A stretch of DNA of 8,725 nucleotides from Chloroflexota bacterium (GCA_017881985.1 JADGQH010000131.1:1-8725); one strand, 5' to 3'. Positions 1 to 7,340 are shown, counted from the first letter of the stretch. Translations and numbers: made by a program. Notes: a model not told the origin generated them from the sequence alone.

Positions 1-1224
1 CGCGGGCTGATGCGGGCCCTGCGCTATGCCATCGAGCGCAAGACCATGGAGGAGGCCCTCTTCGTCGAGAAGGAGCTCGCCGTCGTCACGCTCGACAGCA
101 TCGGCGACGCAGTGATCAGCACGGACGTCTTGGGCACCATCACCCTCCTCAACCTCGTCGCCGAGAAGATGACCGGCTGGTCGAGCCAGGAAGCGGCGGG
201 TCGACGTGTCGATGACGTGTTCCGCGTGCTGGACGCGACGACGCGCGAGACCGTCGCGGACGCGATGCAGGCAGCAGTCCGAGACGATTGCACGGAGCAT
301 CTCCCGTCCAACTGTCTCCTCCTTCGCCGCGACGGTTCCGAAATCGCCATCGCCGACACCGTCTCTCCCATCCACGACCGCGAGGGCCATGTCACCGGCG
401 CGGTAATCGTCGTCCGTGACGTGAGCGAGGCCCGGGAGATGGCGCAGCGGATGCGTGCCGTCGATGACGAGCTCGAACGAAGCAATCGCGAGCTGGACGA
501 CTTCGCGGCGATCGCGTCGCACGACCTCCAGGAGCCGCTTCGGAAGATCCAGGCCTTCGGGGATCGGCTCGCCGAGCACTCATCGAGCGCGCTCGATGAG
601 GAGGCTCTGGACTATCTGCGCAGGATGACCGATGCCGCGGGCAGGATGCAGACGCTCATTACCGATCTCCTCGAATACTCGCAGGTGACGATTCGCCCCG
701 AGCCGCCGCGGCCGGTGGACCTGGGCCAGGTCGTCACCGAGGTGCTTTCCGACCTTGATGAGGGCATCAGGTCCAGTCAGGGGAGCGTCATCGTTGGACC
801 GCTTCCAACGGTGTCCGCGACCCCCCTCCAGATGCGCCAGCTGTTCCAGAACCTGATCGCAAACGGCCTCAAGTTCCATCCGGAGGGTGTCGCCCCCGAA
901 GTGCACGTGGACGCGACGGCGCGCGACGATGGCCCCGGGACAGGAGGGCGCCGTCACGGCTCGCCGGACTGGGTGATCTCCGTGAGCGACAACGGGATCG
1001 GATTCGACGAGAAGTACGCCGAACGGATCTTCGCGCCGTTCCAGCGCCTCAACGGACGCCAGGCGTTCGCGGGTGCCGGGATGGGCCTGGCAATCTGTCG
1101 CCGTATCGTGACCCTCCGTGGAGGGACGATCACCGCCACCTCCCATCCTGGCGCAGGGGCGACGTTCGTCATCACGCTTCCCGGTACCACGCTTGCCGCC
1201 CACGCAGGCGGGCCTGCGGGATGA
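1..1224 (+). CDS. PAS-domain sensor histidine kinase, 5'-partial (probable REC-PAS-HisKA-HATPase hybrid)
   Basis: The reading frame is open to the first base, so the first ATG at 10 is probably internal. The opening residues (RALRYAIERK) are the usual end of a receiver domain joined to a PAS kinase, so a REC domain probably lies upstream. A PAS domain covers roughly nt 73-430 and a short coiled-coil linker follows. The HisKA dimerisation domain has the phosphoacceptor His at 520-522 in the motif ASHDLQEPLRKI, the phytochrome/Cph1-like type. The ATPase domain shows an N-box Asn at 862-864, a G1 box DNGIGF at 988-1005 and a G2 box GAGMGL at 1072-1089, so it looks catalytically intact. No membrane segment is seen, so it is probably cytosolic. 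The stop overlaps the next gene by 4 bp, which points to the adjacent single-domain regulator as phosphotransfer partner (inference). The input signal is unknown. Confidence 0.9.
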   Translation, partial: RGLMRALRYAIERKTMEEALFVEKELAVVTLDSIGDAVISTDVLGTITLLNLVAEKMTGWSSQEAAGRRVDDVFRVLDATTRETVADAMQAAVRDDCTEHLPSNCLLLRRDGSEIAIADTVSPIHDREGHVTGAVIVVRDVSEAREMAQRMRAVDDELERSNRELDDFAAIASHDLQEPLRKIQAFGDRLAEHSSSALDEEALDYLRRMTDAAGRMQTLITDLLEYSQVTIRPEPPRPVDLGQVVTEVLSDLDEGIRSSQGSVIVGPLPTVSATPLQMRQLFQNLIANGLKFHPEGVAPEVHVDATARDDGPGTGGRRHGSPDWVISVSDNGIGFDEKYAERIFAPFQRLNGRQAFAGAGMGLAICRRIVTLRGGTITATSHPGAGATFVITLPGTTLAAHAGGPAG

Positions 1225-1676
1225 GCCGCACCGCGGCGCGAGGCATCCTGTGTGTCGAGGATGACCCCGACGACCGTTTGCTCGCCGAGATGGCGCACCG
1301 CGAAAGCGGCGTCGTCAACCCGTTGTCGTTCGTTGCCGACGGCGACGAGGCCCTCGAGTACCTGCGCCGTGTCGGCCGCTATGCGAATCGCGACGGCGAC
1401 GAGCAGCCCGGGATCATCCTGCTCGACCTGAACATGCCGGGGACGGACGGCCGCGAGACCCTCGTGATCGTCAAGGCCGACCCCGCCCTGCGGCGCATCC
1501 CCGTGGTGATCCTGACGACCTCGTCGGCCGAACGCGACATTGCCACGAGCTACGACCAGGGCGCCAACTCCTACATCGTCAAGCCAACGGCATTCACGAG
1601 CCTCGTGCACCTCTTCCAGCGACTGTGCGACTACTGGTTCGAGGTCGGGTCGCTGCCAGGGGAGGTCGGAAAGTGA
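1221..1676 (+). CDS. Single-domain response regulator, Rcp1/CheY-like
   Basis: This is a 151-residue protein made of one receiver domain with no output domain. The acidic pocket is at E13-D15 (VEDDPDD), the phosphoacceptor is D69 in ILLDLNMPG, the switch Thr is T99 in ILTT, and the conserved Lys is K121 in VKP. Spacing D69/T99/K121 matches CheY D57/T87/K109. The VEDDPDD start, the long loop before D69 and the LTTS motif are typical of Rcp1, the partner of phytochrome-type kinases. The ATG is set by the ATGA overlap with the kinase stop; no strong Shine-Dalgarno is visible, so coupled translation is likely. It presumably receives phosphate from the upstream kinase and passes it on, or acts by protein contact (inference). 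Confidence 0.92.
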   Translation: MSRTAARGILCVEDDPDDRLLAEMAHRESGVVNPLSFVADGDEALEYLRRVGRYANRDGDEQPGIILLDLNMPGTDGRETLVIVKADPALRRIPVVILTTSSAERDIATSYDQGANSYIVKPTAFTSLVHLFQRLCDYWFEVGSLPGEVGK

Positions 1677-3091
1677 GACGGCCCTTCACCTCGAACAACT
1701 TGCTTGACTACCCGATCTGGACAGACGGTCCGGATGCCCCCATTCGTGTCCTGTTGGTCGACGACGACAAGGAAGAGGAGTCGCTGACCCGGTCGCTGCT
1801 CGCTCGTGTCGAGCAGGCCAGGTATGTGCTCGACTGGGTCCCGACATTCGGTGAGGGCCTGGCGTCGATCGCGGAAGAGAGGCACGACGCATATCTCATC
1901 GACCAGAACCTTGGGGCTCGGACGGGGATCGAGCTCGTGCGCGAGGCGCGCCAAGCCGGAAGCCTCGCCCCCCTGGTCATGCTGACGGGGCGACGCGATC
2001 GGGCGACGGACCTGGCGGCGCTGGACGCGGGCGCGACCGACTTCCTCGTGAAGGGCAGAACGGACGCGGCGCTCTTCGACCGAACGATTCGCTACGCGAT
2101 ATCCCACGCCGCGATGGTCTGGGCGATCGACCGGCTGCGCAACCAGATGGCTGGTCTCGAGGAGATCGGGCGAATCCTCGTGCGGGAGGGGCCGACGCCG
2201 GCAACCGTCGAGCGGGTCGTGGAGCTGATCGCGGATCGATTCGGGTTGGCGCAGTTCGCGCTCTACCTCGCCGACGGCGATGTGCTGAACCTCGCTGGGC
2301 AACGTGGATATGCGCACCCTCTGCAGAAGGTGAGCCGCGATGACGCGAGCGTAGAGAGGGTCATCCACGCCCGGCAGCCTCTCTTCATCCCGAGCCTCAC
2401 TCCGGACACGGGGGGCGCCAACGCTGGTGGTGCCGTTGCCAGCGAGCTCTGCGTGCCGCTCATGGTTTCAGGGGACCTGATGGGGCTCCTGAACGTGGCA
2501 TCGTCCGTCGCGACGCCAATCGGAGAGCAGGACGCCACGGCCATACGCCTGATTGCCGATCGCATGACTGCCGCCCTCGAGGTCACGCGCGAGCGCCGAC
2601 TCTCGGACGAGCGGTTGGCGAAGGTGCGCCGGCAGCTATCCGGCGTTTACCAACCGTCGGATCAGGAGACCGTGGTCGACAGCGAGACAATGGCGTATCG
2701 CCGCGCCCTGCTTCAACCGCTGCTCGAGATGGCGATTGCCGCAACGCGGCCCGAGCAGGCCCAGAACGTCGGGGTGGTGTTGGTCGCGTGTGCCGACACG
2801 AGCCCCAGCCCCGTGCCACGGTTGTCCGAAATGGCGAGGGCCGTGTTCGCCGATCGCCCATGCGTGCGGTTCGCAGAGGCAGAGCTTGCCGTGCTTGTCG
2901 CCGCGACAGACCCCGCGACCGTGAGGTTGAAGGCCACCGATCTCATGGCAGCCGCGGAGTCTGCTGGGATCGAGGTCTGGTGCGGCTACGCCTCGCCGGC
3001 CACGGACGCGAGCGCGATCGAAGTCATCGCTGCGGCCGAGGCTGCGCTGGCCTTCGCTCGGCGCATCGGACCCGGAACGGTCATCGGATAA
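1673..3091 (+). CDS. REC-GAF protein with degenerate C-terminal GGDEF-like domain
   Basis: The chosen start is the GTG at 1673, giving 472 residues. It forms a GTGA overlap with the previous stop and has GGAGGT at 1661-1666 six bases upstream. An in-frame ATG at 1625 would run 52 bp into the previous gene and adds only basic residues. Residues 25-145 form a receiver domain with acidic D30-D32, phosphoacceptor D77 (YLIDQNLG), T105 and K127. A linker similar to that of the upstream kinase leads to a GAF domain at about 160-305. Residues about 340-472 resemble a GGDEF domain: RFAEAELAVL (399-408) occupies the place of R-x-GGDEF-AVL, and the end (AAAEAALAFARRIGPGTV) matches the usual AD-ALY-AK-G-N-V tail. 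The catalytic GG[D/E]EF residues are lost, so it is probably not an active diguanylate cyclase. The REC and GAF calls are firm; the GGDEF call is by motif only. Confidence 0.88.
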   Translation: MRRPFTSNNLLDYPIWTDGPDAPIRVLLVDDDKEEESLTRSLLARVEQARYVLDWVPTFGEGLASIAEERHDAYLIDQNLGARTGIELVREARQAGSLAPLVMLTGRRDRATDLAALDAGATDFLVKGRTDAALFDRTIRYAISHAAMVWAIDRLRNQMAGLEEIGRILVREGPTPATVERVVELIADRFGLAQFALYLADGDVLNLAGQRGYAHPLQKVSRDDASVERVIHARQPLFIPSLTPDTGGANAGGAVASELCVPLMVSGDLMGLLNVASSVATPIGEQDATAIRLIADRMTAALEVTRERRLSDERLAKVRRQLSGVYQPSDQETVVDSETMAYRRALLQPLLEMAIAATRPEQAQNVGVVLVACADTSPSPVPRLSEMARAVFADRPCVRFAEAELAVLVAATDPATVRLKATDLMAAAESAGIEVWCGYASPATDASAIEVIAAAEAALAFARRIGPGTVIG

Positions 3092-3251
3092 CCCCAGCAC
3101 GTCCACCTCACCCGCCTGATGCCCAACGACGGTCATTCGACTCGGTCCTGCTGAAGGAAGTCCGCGTCCCGCGAATGTCCACGTGGAGCGCGCTCGTTCC
3201 GGACTGGCCGGAACGTGCATAGACTTGCGTGCTACGCACGCAGCGCGGCGC
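3092..3251. other. Intergenic region before tRNA-Ser
   Basis: No gene is supported in these 160 bases. Two perfect 7-bp hairpins are visible: 3196-3202/3208-3214 (loop 3203-3207) and 3226-3232/3236-3242 (loop 3233-3235). A TAGACT hexamer at 3220-3225 lies between them. Neither hairpin is followed by a T-run, so neither is a clear intrinsic terminator for the signalling cluster. The second would fall in the 5' leader of the tRNA precursor. Confidence 0.5.
3197..3225 (+). promoter_or_regulatory. Possible promoter for tRNA-Ser
   Basis: TAGACT at 3220-3225 is identical to the -10 hexamer of the much stronger trp promoter in this window and lies 26 bases before the tRNA 5' end. The -35 position at 3197-3202 (TTCCGG) matches the consensus only in its first two bases and sits in a hairpin. 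The evidence is therefore only the -10 hexamer and its position. Confidence 0.3.
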
Positions 3252-3392
<141 letters not shown>

Positions 3393-3453
3393 GCCTGACC
3401 GCGGGTGTCCCAGGCGTGCCAATTGGCCGGGCTTCCCCGACAATCAGCCCCGC

Positions 3454-4431
3454 ATGGTCCGGCTGCCTGCGTTCGACATCTACCTGGAGCTCGGTCTCGC
3501 GCCGACAGCGGACCGGGGGCAGATTCGTGCGGCCTACCGGCAGGCGGCCAAGGAGGCGCACCCCGACGTCTCTGGAACGGCCGGCTCCACGGCGCGGATG
3601 GCGCGCATCAACGCGGCGCGCGATGTGCTGCTCGACCAGGACAGGCGCGCCGAGTACGACCGCCAGCACGGCCTCCTCGCACGCTCGCCGACGCGCACTC
3701 CCCGGACGGCCGGGGCGCGGAGGACAGCCGGGGCGCCGACGGGCGCGCGACGTCGCGGCGGGCCCACGACGGACCCTGGACCCGCGACGGATGTCGACGA
3801 CGATGCGGCCGAGGGCCGGGCGGCAACGCGCGGCCGGCGCGGCCCGCCGATCGCCGAATGCCCGGTTTGCCCGTGGCCCGACCCGGCCCAGTTCGGGCAC
3901 TGCGCGCTCGGCCACGAGGATATGGCGCCGCGATTCGGGGGCCCGCGACGGTTCCGGCTCGACCCGACCGAGCATGGCTCGGGCATGCCCTTCGCCTCCG
4001 CTCGGGCGGCCCGGGAGCACGCGCGGACGTGCTCGTGGTTCGCCGCGACGCGCGCCGGTGGCGGGCGCCCGATCGTATTCGCAGGGTGGGGCGGGCGAGC
4101 CGAGTTCCGCGCCGTCGGGCGCATCCGCCAGCGCGACGGCGTCGCCCTCGACCCGGAGGTCGTGGCCGTCCTGGCGGCGTACGCCGACGAGGCCGCGGTG
4201 CGTGACGCGCTCGCCTACGCGGTGGCCGGACGGGTCGTCCTGATGACGCGACACGGCGACCGTGTCAGGTCGATCGTGTGCGGCCGACACGCCTACGCGG
4301 TCGAGCTCACCGTCGGGGTGTCGGGCTCCGGCGCACCGAGCCGGGCGTCGTGCTCGTGCCCGAGCTGGCGCCTCGCCTGCAAGCACGTGCTGGCGACATG
4401 GCTGGTCTGGCACTACACGCGTCAGTCGTGA
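3454..4431 (+). CDS. J-domain protein with C-terminal SWIM zinc finger
   Basis: This is a 325-residue protein. Residues about 5-70 form a J domain with the HPD motif at H36-P37-D38 (nt 3559-3567) between the expected helices, so it should stimulate an Hsp70/DnaK ATPase. A disordered Arg/Ala/Pro/Thr-rich linker (about 72-130) follows. A possible metal site has C136, C139, H149, C150 and H154, with H189 and C193 further on. The C-terminus carries a SWIM finger, CxCx6CxH, at C300, C302, C309 and H311. SWIM fingers bind zinc and mediate DNA or protein contacts. DnaJ's own glycine/phenylalanine and four-repeat zinc regions are absent, so this is not the general chaperone. The ATG at 3454 is preferred over the in-frame ATG at 3310, which lies inside the tRNA. 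No Shine-Dalgarno is visible. GACAAT at 3439-3444 would start a transcript almost at the ATG, so a leaderless message is possible. Its client is unknown. Confidence 0.85.
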   Translation: MVRLPAFDIYLELGLAPTADRGQIRAAYRQAAKEAHPDVSGTAGSTARMARINAARDVLLDQDRRAEYDRQHGLLARSPTRTPRTAGARRTAGAPTGARRRGGPTTDPGPATDVDDDAAEGRAATRGRRGPPIAECPVCPWPDPAQFGHCALGHEDMAPRFGGPRRFRLDPTEHGSGMPFASARAAREHARTCSWFAATRAGGGRPIVFAGWGGRAEFRAVGRIRQRDGVALDPEVVAVLAAYADEAAVRDALAYAVAGRVVLMTRHGDRVRSIVCGRHAYAVELTVGVSGSGAPSRASCSCPSWRLACKHVLATWLVWHYTRQS

Positions 4432-4520
4432 CGCGGCCCGCCGGAGCGTTGGCCGCTGATGGAGCCGCCCGGCGCAGAGCGCTCGCGTTTCTGGCCCCTG
4501 ACACGCGCAGCGCCCGGCGC
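4432..4520. other. Gap between the J-domain gene and the trp promoter
   Basis: No gene or clear terminator is seen in these 89 bases. Short GC-rich self-complementary stretches occur, but none has the stem and T-run of an intrinsic terminator. How transcription of the J-domain gene ends is not visible. Confidence 0.4.
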
Positions 4521-4550
4521 TTGACCGTTTCCGGAGCGGCCCCGTAGACT
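4521..4550 (+). promoter_or_regulatory. trp operon promoter (sigma70-type)
   Basis: TTGACC (4521-4526) and TAGACT (4545-4550) are separated by 18 bases, close to the TTGACA/TATAAT consensus and standing out in very GC-rich surroundings. Transcription would start near 4557, a few bases before the T-box Stem I, which is where a T-box transcript should begin. Confidence 0.75.
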
Positions 4551-4560
4551 CCGCGGCAAT

Positions 4561-4853
4561 TGAAGAGATGGGCTGTGAACGGGACGAGTACCCGTCGCGC
4601 GCCAGCACAGAGACCCGGCGGTCGGTGGAAGACCGGGGTGGCGGCGACGGCGAATGGACCCGGGAGCCTCCGGACCGAACGCGCGGGCAGGGCCCGGCCA
4701 GTAGGCTCCGGCGCAGGGCGCCAGCGATAGCGGGCAGCGCCGATCGGACGGATCAGCCGTCCCGTCGGTCACGTGAGCGCGGCAGTGCCGAAGTCGGGTG
4801 GCACCGCGGATGGTCAGACCGGCCGTTCGTCCCGAGTGGACGAAGGTCGGTTT
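4561..4853 (+). promoter_or_regulatory. T-box riboswitch, tryptophan-specific (UGG specifier)
   Basis: This is the untranslated leader of the trp operon; it senses uncharged tRNA-Trp. Stem I is canonical: basal helix GGCT (4571-4574)/AGCC (4665-4668); a GTGA-containing kink-turn region; helix CGGG (4580-4583)/CCCG (4659-4662); the AGTA side of the specifier loop at 4587-4590; specifier TGG at 4655-4657 followed by A; and helix CCGTCGC (4592-4598)/GCGACGG (4644-4650). The distal AGAGA bulge is at 4609-4613 and the apical loop at 4624-4630 on stem CGGTC/GACCG. The T-box consensus GGGTGGCACCGCGG is at 4796-4809. The antiterminator pairs CGGG (4795-4798) with CCCG (4831-4834) and GCGG (4806-4809) with TCGT (4827-4830). 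This leaves the bulge TGGCACC, whose TGGC pairs with a GCCA acceptor end, as in bacterial tRNA-Trp with discriminator G. Position before trpE agrees with the UGG assignment. Stem II/III between 4680 and 4780 was not resolved. Confidence 0.93.
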
Positions 4854-4863
4854 CGTTGTCTCT
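4816..4863 (+). terminator. T-box-controlled terminator hairpin
   Basis: TTCGTCC (4826-4832) pairs perfectly with GGACGAA (4838-4844) across loop CGAGT. The stem extends, after bulged G4825, through CCGGCC (4819-4824) with GGTCGG (4845-4850, one G-U) and a few A-U/G-U pairs to 4816/4853. It is followed by a T-rich stretch (TTTCGTTGTCTCT, 4851-4863). The 5' arm overlaps the antiterminator's 3' strand (4827-4834), so the two folds exclude each other, as expected for T-box attenuation. The T-run is interrupted, so efficiency is uncertain. Confidence 0.7.
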
Positions 4864-4878
4864 GGAGGCCCGCGGACG

Positions 4879-6600
4879 ATGTCCACCCAGCACCCGCTCA
4901 GTCTCGGCGAGGTCAAGCGCCTCGCCGGCCGCGCGGACACGATCCGCCTCCGGGCGAGCCGCGACGCGGATCTCGAGACCCCGATCGGCGCGTTCCTCCG
5001 CCTCGACGACGGCGTCACGCCGGCCTACCTGCTCGAGTCGGTCGAGGGCGGCGAGCGGCTCGGCCGCTACAGCTTCCTGGGGGTCGGGCCGCGGCGGCTC
5101 CTCGAGGTGCGCGACGGCGTGGCCCGCATCCAGGATCGGCCCGTGGGCGTGACCGACTATGCGCCCGACCTTCCGTACACGACGTTCCCCGCCCCGGATC
5201 CGCTCGCTGCGTTGCGCGCGTTCGTGCCCCGCCGGGTCGTCGAGCCCGGAGACGGGATGCCGCGATTCACGGGCGGGGCGGTCGGCGCGCTCGCCTACGA
5301 CGCGGTCTCGGTCTTCGAGCCGACGGTCCCGCTCCCGTCGGCCGACCCGGTTGGCGTCCCGCTCGCCAGCTTCATCGAGACGGATCTCGTCCTGGTCTTC
5401 GACCACCTGAGTCACGAGCTCAGTGCGATCGCCTCGCTCCACACGGACGCGCCGCGCCTCGAGGAGCGCTATCGCATCGCCGAGCGGGCGATCTTCGAGG
5501 CACTCGAGCGGACGGCGCGCCCGACCGCGGGCGAGGTCGCGGGCTCGGCGGTACTCGGTGGACGCGCGCCGGGCGCCAGCGCCGCGTCGAACGCCACGAC
5601 GCCGCCGGCACCAACGCCCGACGAGCCGAGAACCAGCCTGGGACGGGACGCGTTCGAGGCGGCTGTCCGGGCAGCGAAGGATGCGATCGCCGCCGGCGAG
5701 GCAATCCAGGTCGTGCTCGCCCGGCGCGAGACCCGGGCGCTGCCGGTCGGGCCCGACGGCCGCCCGGTCGACGGGATCGGCCTCTATCGCGCGCTCCGGC
5801 GCGTCAACCCCAGCCCGTACCTGTTCTTCGTCCGGACGCCGTCCTTCGAGGTCGTGGGCGCCAGCCCGGAACTGCTCCTGCAGGTCGAAGGTGACCGCAT
5901 GACGACCCACCCGATTGCCGGCACGCGGCCCCGCGGAGCCAACTCCGCCGACGACGCGCGCCTGGCGGAGGAGCTTGCTGCCGATCCAAAGGAGCGCGCG
6001 GAGCACGTCATGCTCGTCGACCTGGGCCGGAACGACCTTGGGCGCGTGGCGCGACCCGGCACGGTCCGCGTCTCGAAGTACATGGAGGTCGAGCGCTACA
6101 GCCACGTGCTGCACCTCGTCAGCCACGTGGAGGGACGGCTGGCCCCGGGACTCGATGCGCTCGACGCGCTCCGCAGCGTCTTCCCGGCCGGGACCCTGTC
6201 CGGCGCCCCGAAGGTCCGCGCGATGCAGCTCATCGCCGCGGCGGAGCGCGAGCGGCGCGGCCTGTACGGCGGCGCGATCGGCTACCTCGGCTACGACGGC
6301 AACCTCGACACCGCCATCGCCATCCGGAGCGCCGTCCTGAAGGACGGGGTGGCGCATCTCCACGCCGGCGCCGGGATCGTCGCAGCGAGCGTGCCGGAGC
6401 GCGAGTTCGAGGAGACCGAGCACAAGGCGGCGGCGCTGCGCCGGGCGCTTGAGCTCGCATCCGGGGCTGGGCGGGGCGGAACGGCCCCACGGGATGCGAC
6501 CGGCGCCGACGCCGCGCCGGGCGCCGACACAGCCGGCGAGCTCGACCCGGCACCGGCTTCCGATCCAGCCGGTGCAGTCTCGGCGGGAGGGTCGCGGTGA
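4879..6600 (+). CDS. trpE: Anthranilate synthase component I
   Basis: TrpE uses ammonia from TrpG to convert chorismate to anthranilate, the first committed step to tryptophan. The ATG at 4879 (573 residues) follows GGAGG at 4864-4868 and lies just past the T-box. The in-frame ATG at 4798 lies inside the conserved T-box and is rejected. The tryptophan feedback site is present: LLES at 51-54 and GRYSF at 62-66. The chorismate-binding domain shows PIAGTRPRG (345-353), DLGRNDLGR (from 381), GTLSGAPK (438-445), HAGAGIV (495-501) and the ETEHKA acidic motif (512-517). LSGAPK and the neighbouring trpG support TrpE over PabB or isochorismate synthase. A low-complexity linker (about 215-250) separates the N- and C-terminal halves, and the last ~45 residues are an Ala/Gly/Asp/Pro-rich tail. 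The protein contains no Trp and, as read, no Cys. Its stop overlaps trpG by 4 bp. Confidence 0.96.
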   Translation: MSTQHPLSLGEVKRLAGRADTIRLRASRDADLETPIGAFLRLDDGVTPAYLLESVEGGERLGRYSFLGVGPRRLLEVRDGVARIQDRPVGVTDYAPDLPYTTFPAPDPLAALRAFVPRRVVEPGDGMPRFTGGAVGALAYDAVSVFEPTVPLPSADPVGVPLASFIETDLVLVFDHLSHELSAIASLHTDAPRLEERYRIAERAIFEALERTARPTAGEVAGSAVLGGRAPGASAASNATTPPAPTPDEPRTSLGRDAFEAAVRAAKDAIAAGEAIQVVLARRETRALPVGPDGRPVDGIGLYRALRRVNPSPYLFFVRTPSFEVVGASPELLLQVEGDRMTTHPIAGTRPRGANSADDARLAEELAADPKERAEHVMLVDLGRNDLGRVARPGTVRVSKYMEVERYSHVLHLVSHVEGRLAPGLDALDALRSVFPAGTLSGAPKVRAMQLIAAAERERRGLYGGAIGYLGYDGNLDTAIAIRSAVLKDGVAHLHAGAGIVAASVPEREFEETEHKAAALRRALELASGAGRGGTAPRDATGADAAPGADTAGELDPAPASDPAGAVSAGGSR

Positions 6601-7340
6601 TCCTCGTCATCGACAACTACGACAGCTTCACCTACAACCTGGTCCAGGCGCTCCAGGCCGCCGGGGCGGTCGTCCGGGTCGTGCGCAACGACGCGATCGA
6701 CGCCGCGGGCCTCGCCGCCCTCGCCGACGATCCGGAGGCGGACCTGCGGGGGATCGTGATCTCGCCCGGGCCGTCCGACCCCGACCACGCCGGTGTCTCC
6801 GTGCCGGCGGTCCGTTTCGCGGCCCTGCGCCGGATCCCCCTCCTCGGCGTGTGCCTGGGGATGCAGTCGATGGCCGCCGCGTTCGGCGCGTCGATCGTGC
6901 GCGCCCCGACGCTGGTCCACGGCGAGGCCTCCGCCGTTGCGCACGACGGCGCCGGCCTGCTCGCCGGCATGCCCGAGGAGTTCCGCGCCGCCCGCTATCA
7001 CTCCCTGTGCGTCGATGCCGCCACGCTGCCCGCCGAGCTGTTCGTGACGGCTCGGAGCCTCGATGACGACGTCGTGATGGGGCTCCGCCACGCCACGCTG
7101 CCGATGGAAGGCGTGCAGTTCCACCCCGAGTCGGTGCTCACGCTCGACGGTCCGCACCTCCTGGCCAACTTCCTGCGGCTCGCCGGAGAAGGCGACGCCG
7201 GCGTCCTCGACGACGCCTCCGGGACCTTCGCCACGAAGGGCCTCGCGGCGGCGCCGGCCGGCCTGACTCGCCCGGCCGCGTCGCCGCTTCCGGCCGTCCG
7301 GTCCCTCCCGCCGACCCCCGCCGTGGGCGCGATCCCATGA
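6597..7340 (+). CDS. trpG: Anthranilate synthase component II (glutamine amidotransferase)
   Basis: TrpG hydrolyses glutamine and passes ammonia to TrpE. The start is GTG at 6597, overlapping the trpE stop (GTGA), with GGGAGG at 6585-6590 upstream. The protein has 247 residues. It opens with the class I amidotransferase signature ILVIDNYDSFTYN. The oxyanion/PGP motif is SPGPSDP, the nucleophile is C86 in GVCLGMQ, and the rest of the triad is H176 and E178 in FHPES. It could also serve PabB, since bacterial TrpG and PabA are alike, but its place between trpE and trpD argues for the tryptophan role. After the normal end near residue 197 there is a ~50-residue Ala/Pro/Leu-rich tail not needed for the fold. 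No Trp residue is present. The stop overlaps trpD by 4 bp. Confidence 0.96.
   Translation: MILVIDNYDSFTYNLVQALQAAGAVVRVVRNDAIDAAGLAALADDPEADLRGIVISPGPSDPDHAGVSVPAVRFAALRRIPLLGVCLGMQSMAAAFGASIVRAPTLVHGEASAVAHDGAGLLAGMPEEFRAARYHSLCVDAATLPAELFVTARSLDDDVVMGLRHATLPMEGVQFHPESVLTLDGPHLLANFLRLAGEGDAGVLDDASGTFATKGLAAAPAGLTRPAASPLPAVRSLPPTPAVGAIP

Noticed and set aside
1625..1672. Upstream ATG for the REC-GAF gene
   Set aside because: It would overlap the response regulator by 52 bp; GTG 1673 has a Shine-Dalgarno and a 4-bp overlap like the neighbouring genes.
4568..4800. Leader peptide for ribosome-mediated trp attenuation
   Set aside because: The open frame starting at ATG 4568 has no run of Trp codons near its start, while all T-box elements are present.
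4798..4878. Upstream ATG for trpE
   Set aside because: It falls inside the T-box consensus, which must be untranslated, and has no ribosome site; ATG 4879 has GGAGG upstream.
4753..6423. 556-codon open frame on the minus strand
   Set aside because: It lies opposite trpE and the T-box leader, is rich in Arg/Asp/Val repeats typical of antisense frames in high-GC DNA, and shows no recognisable domain.
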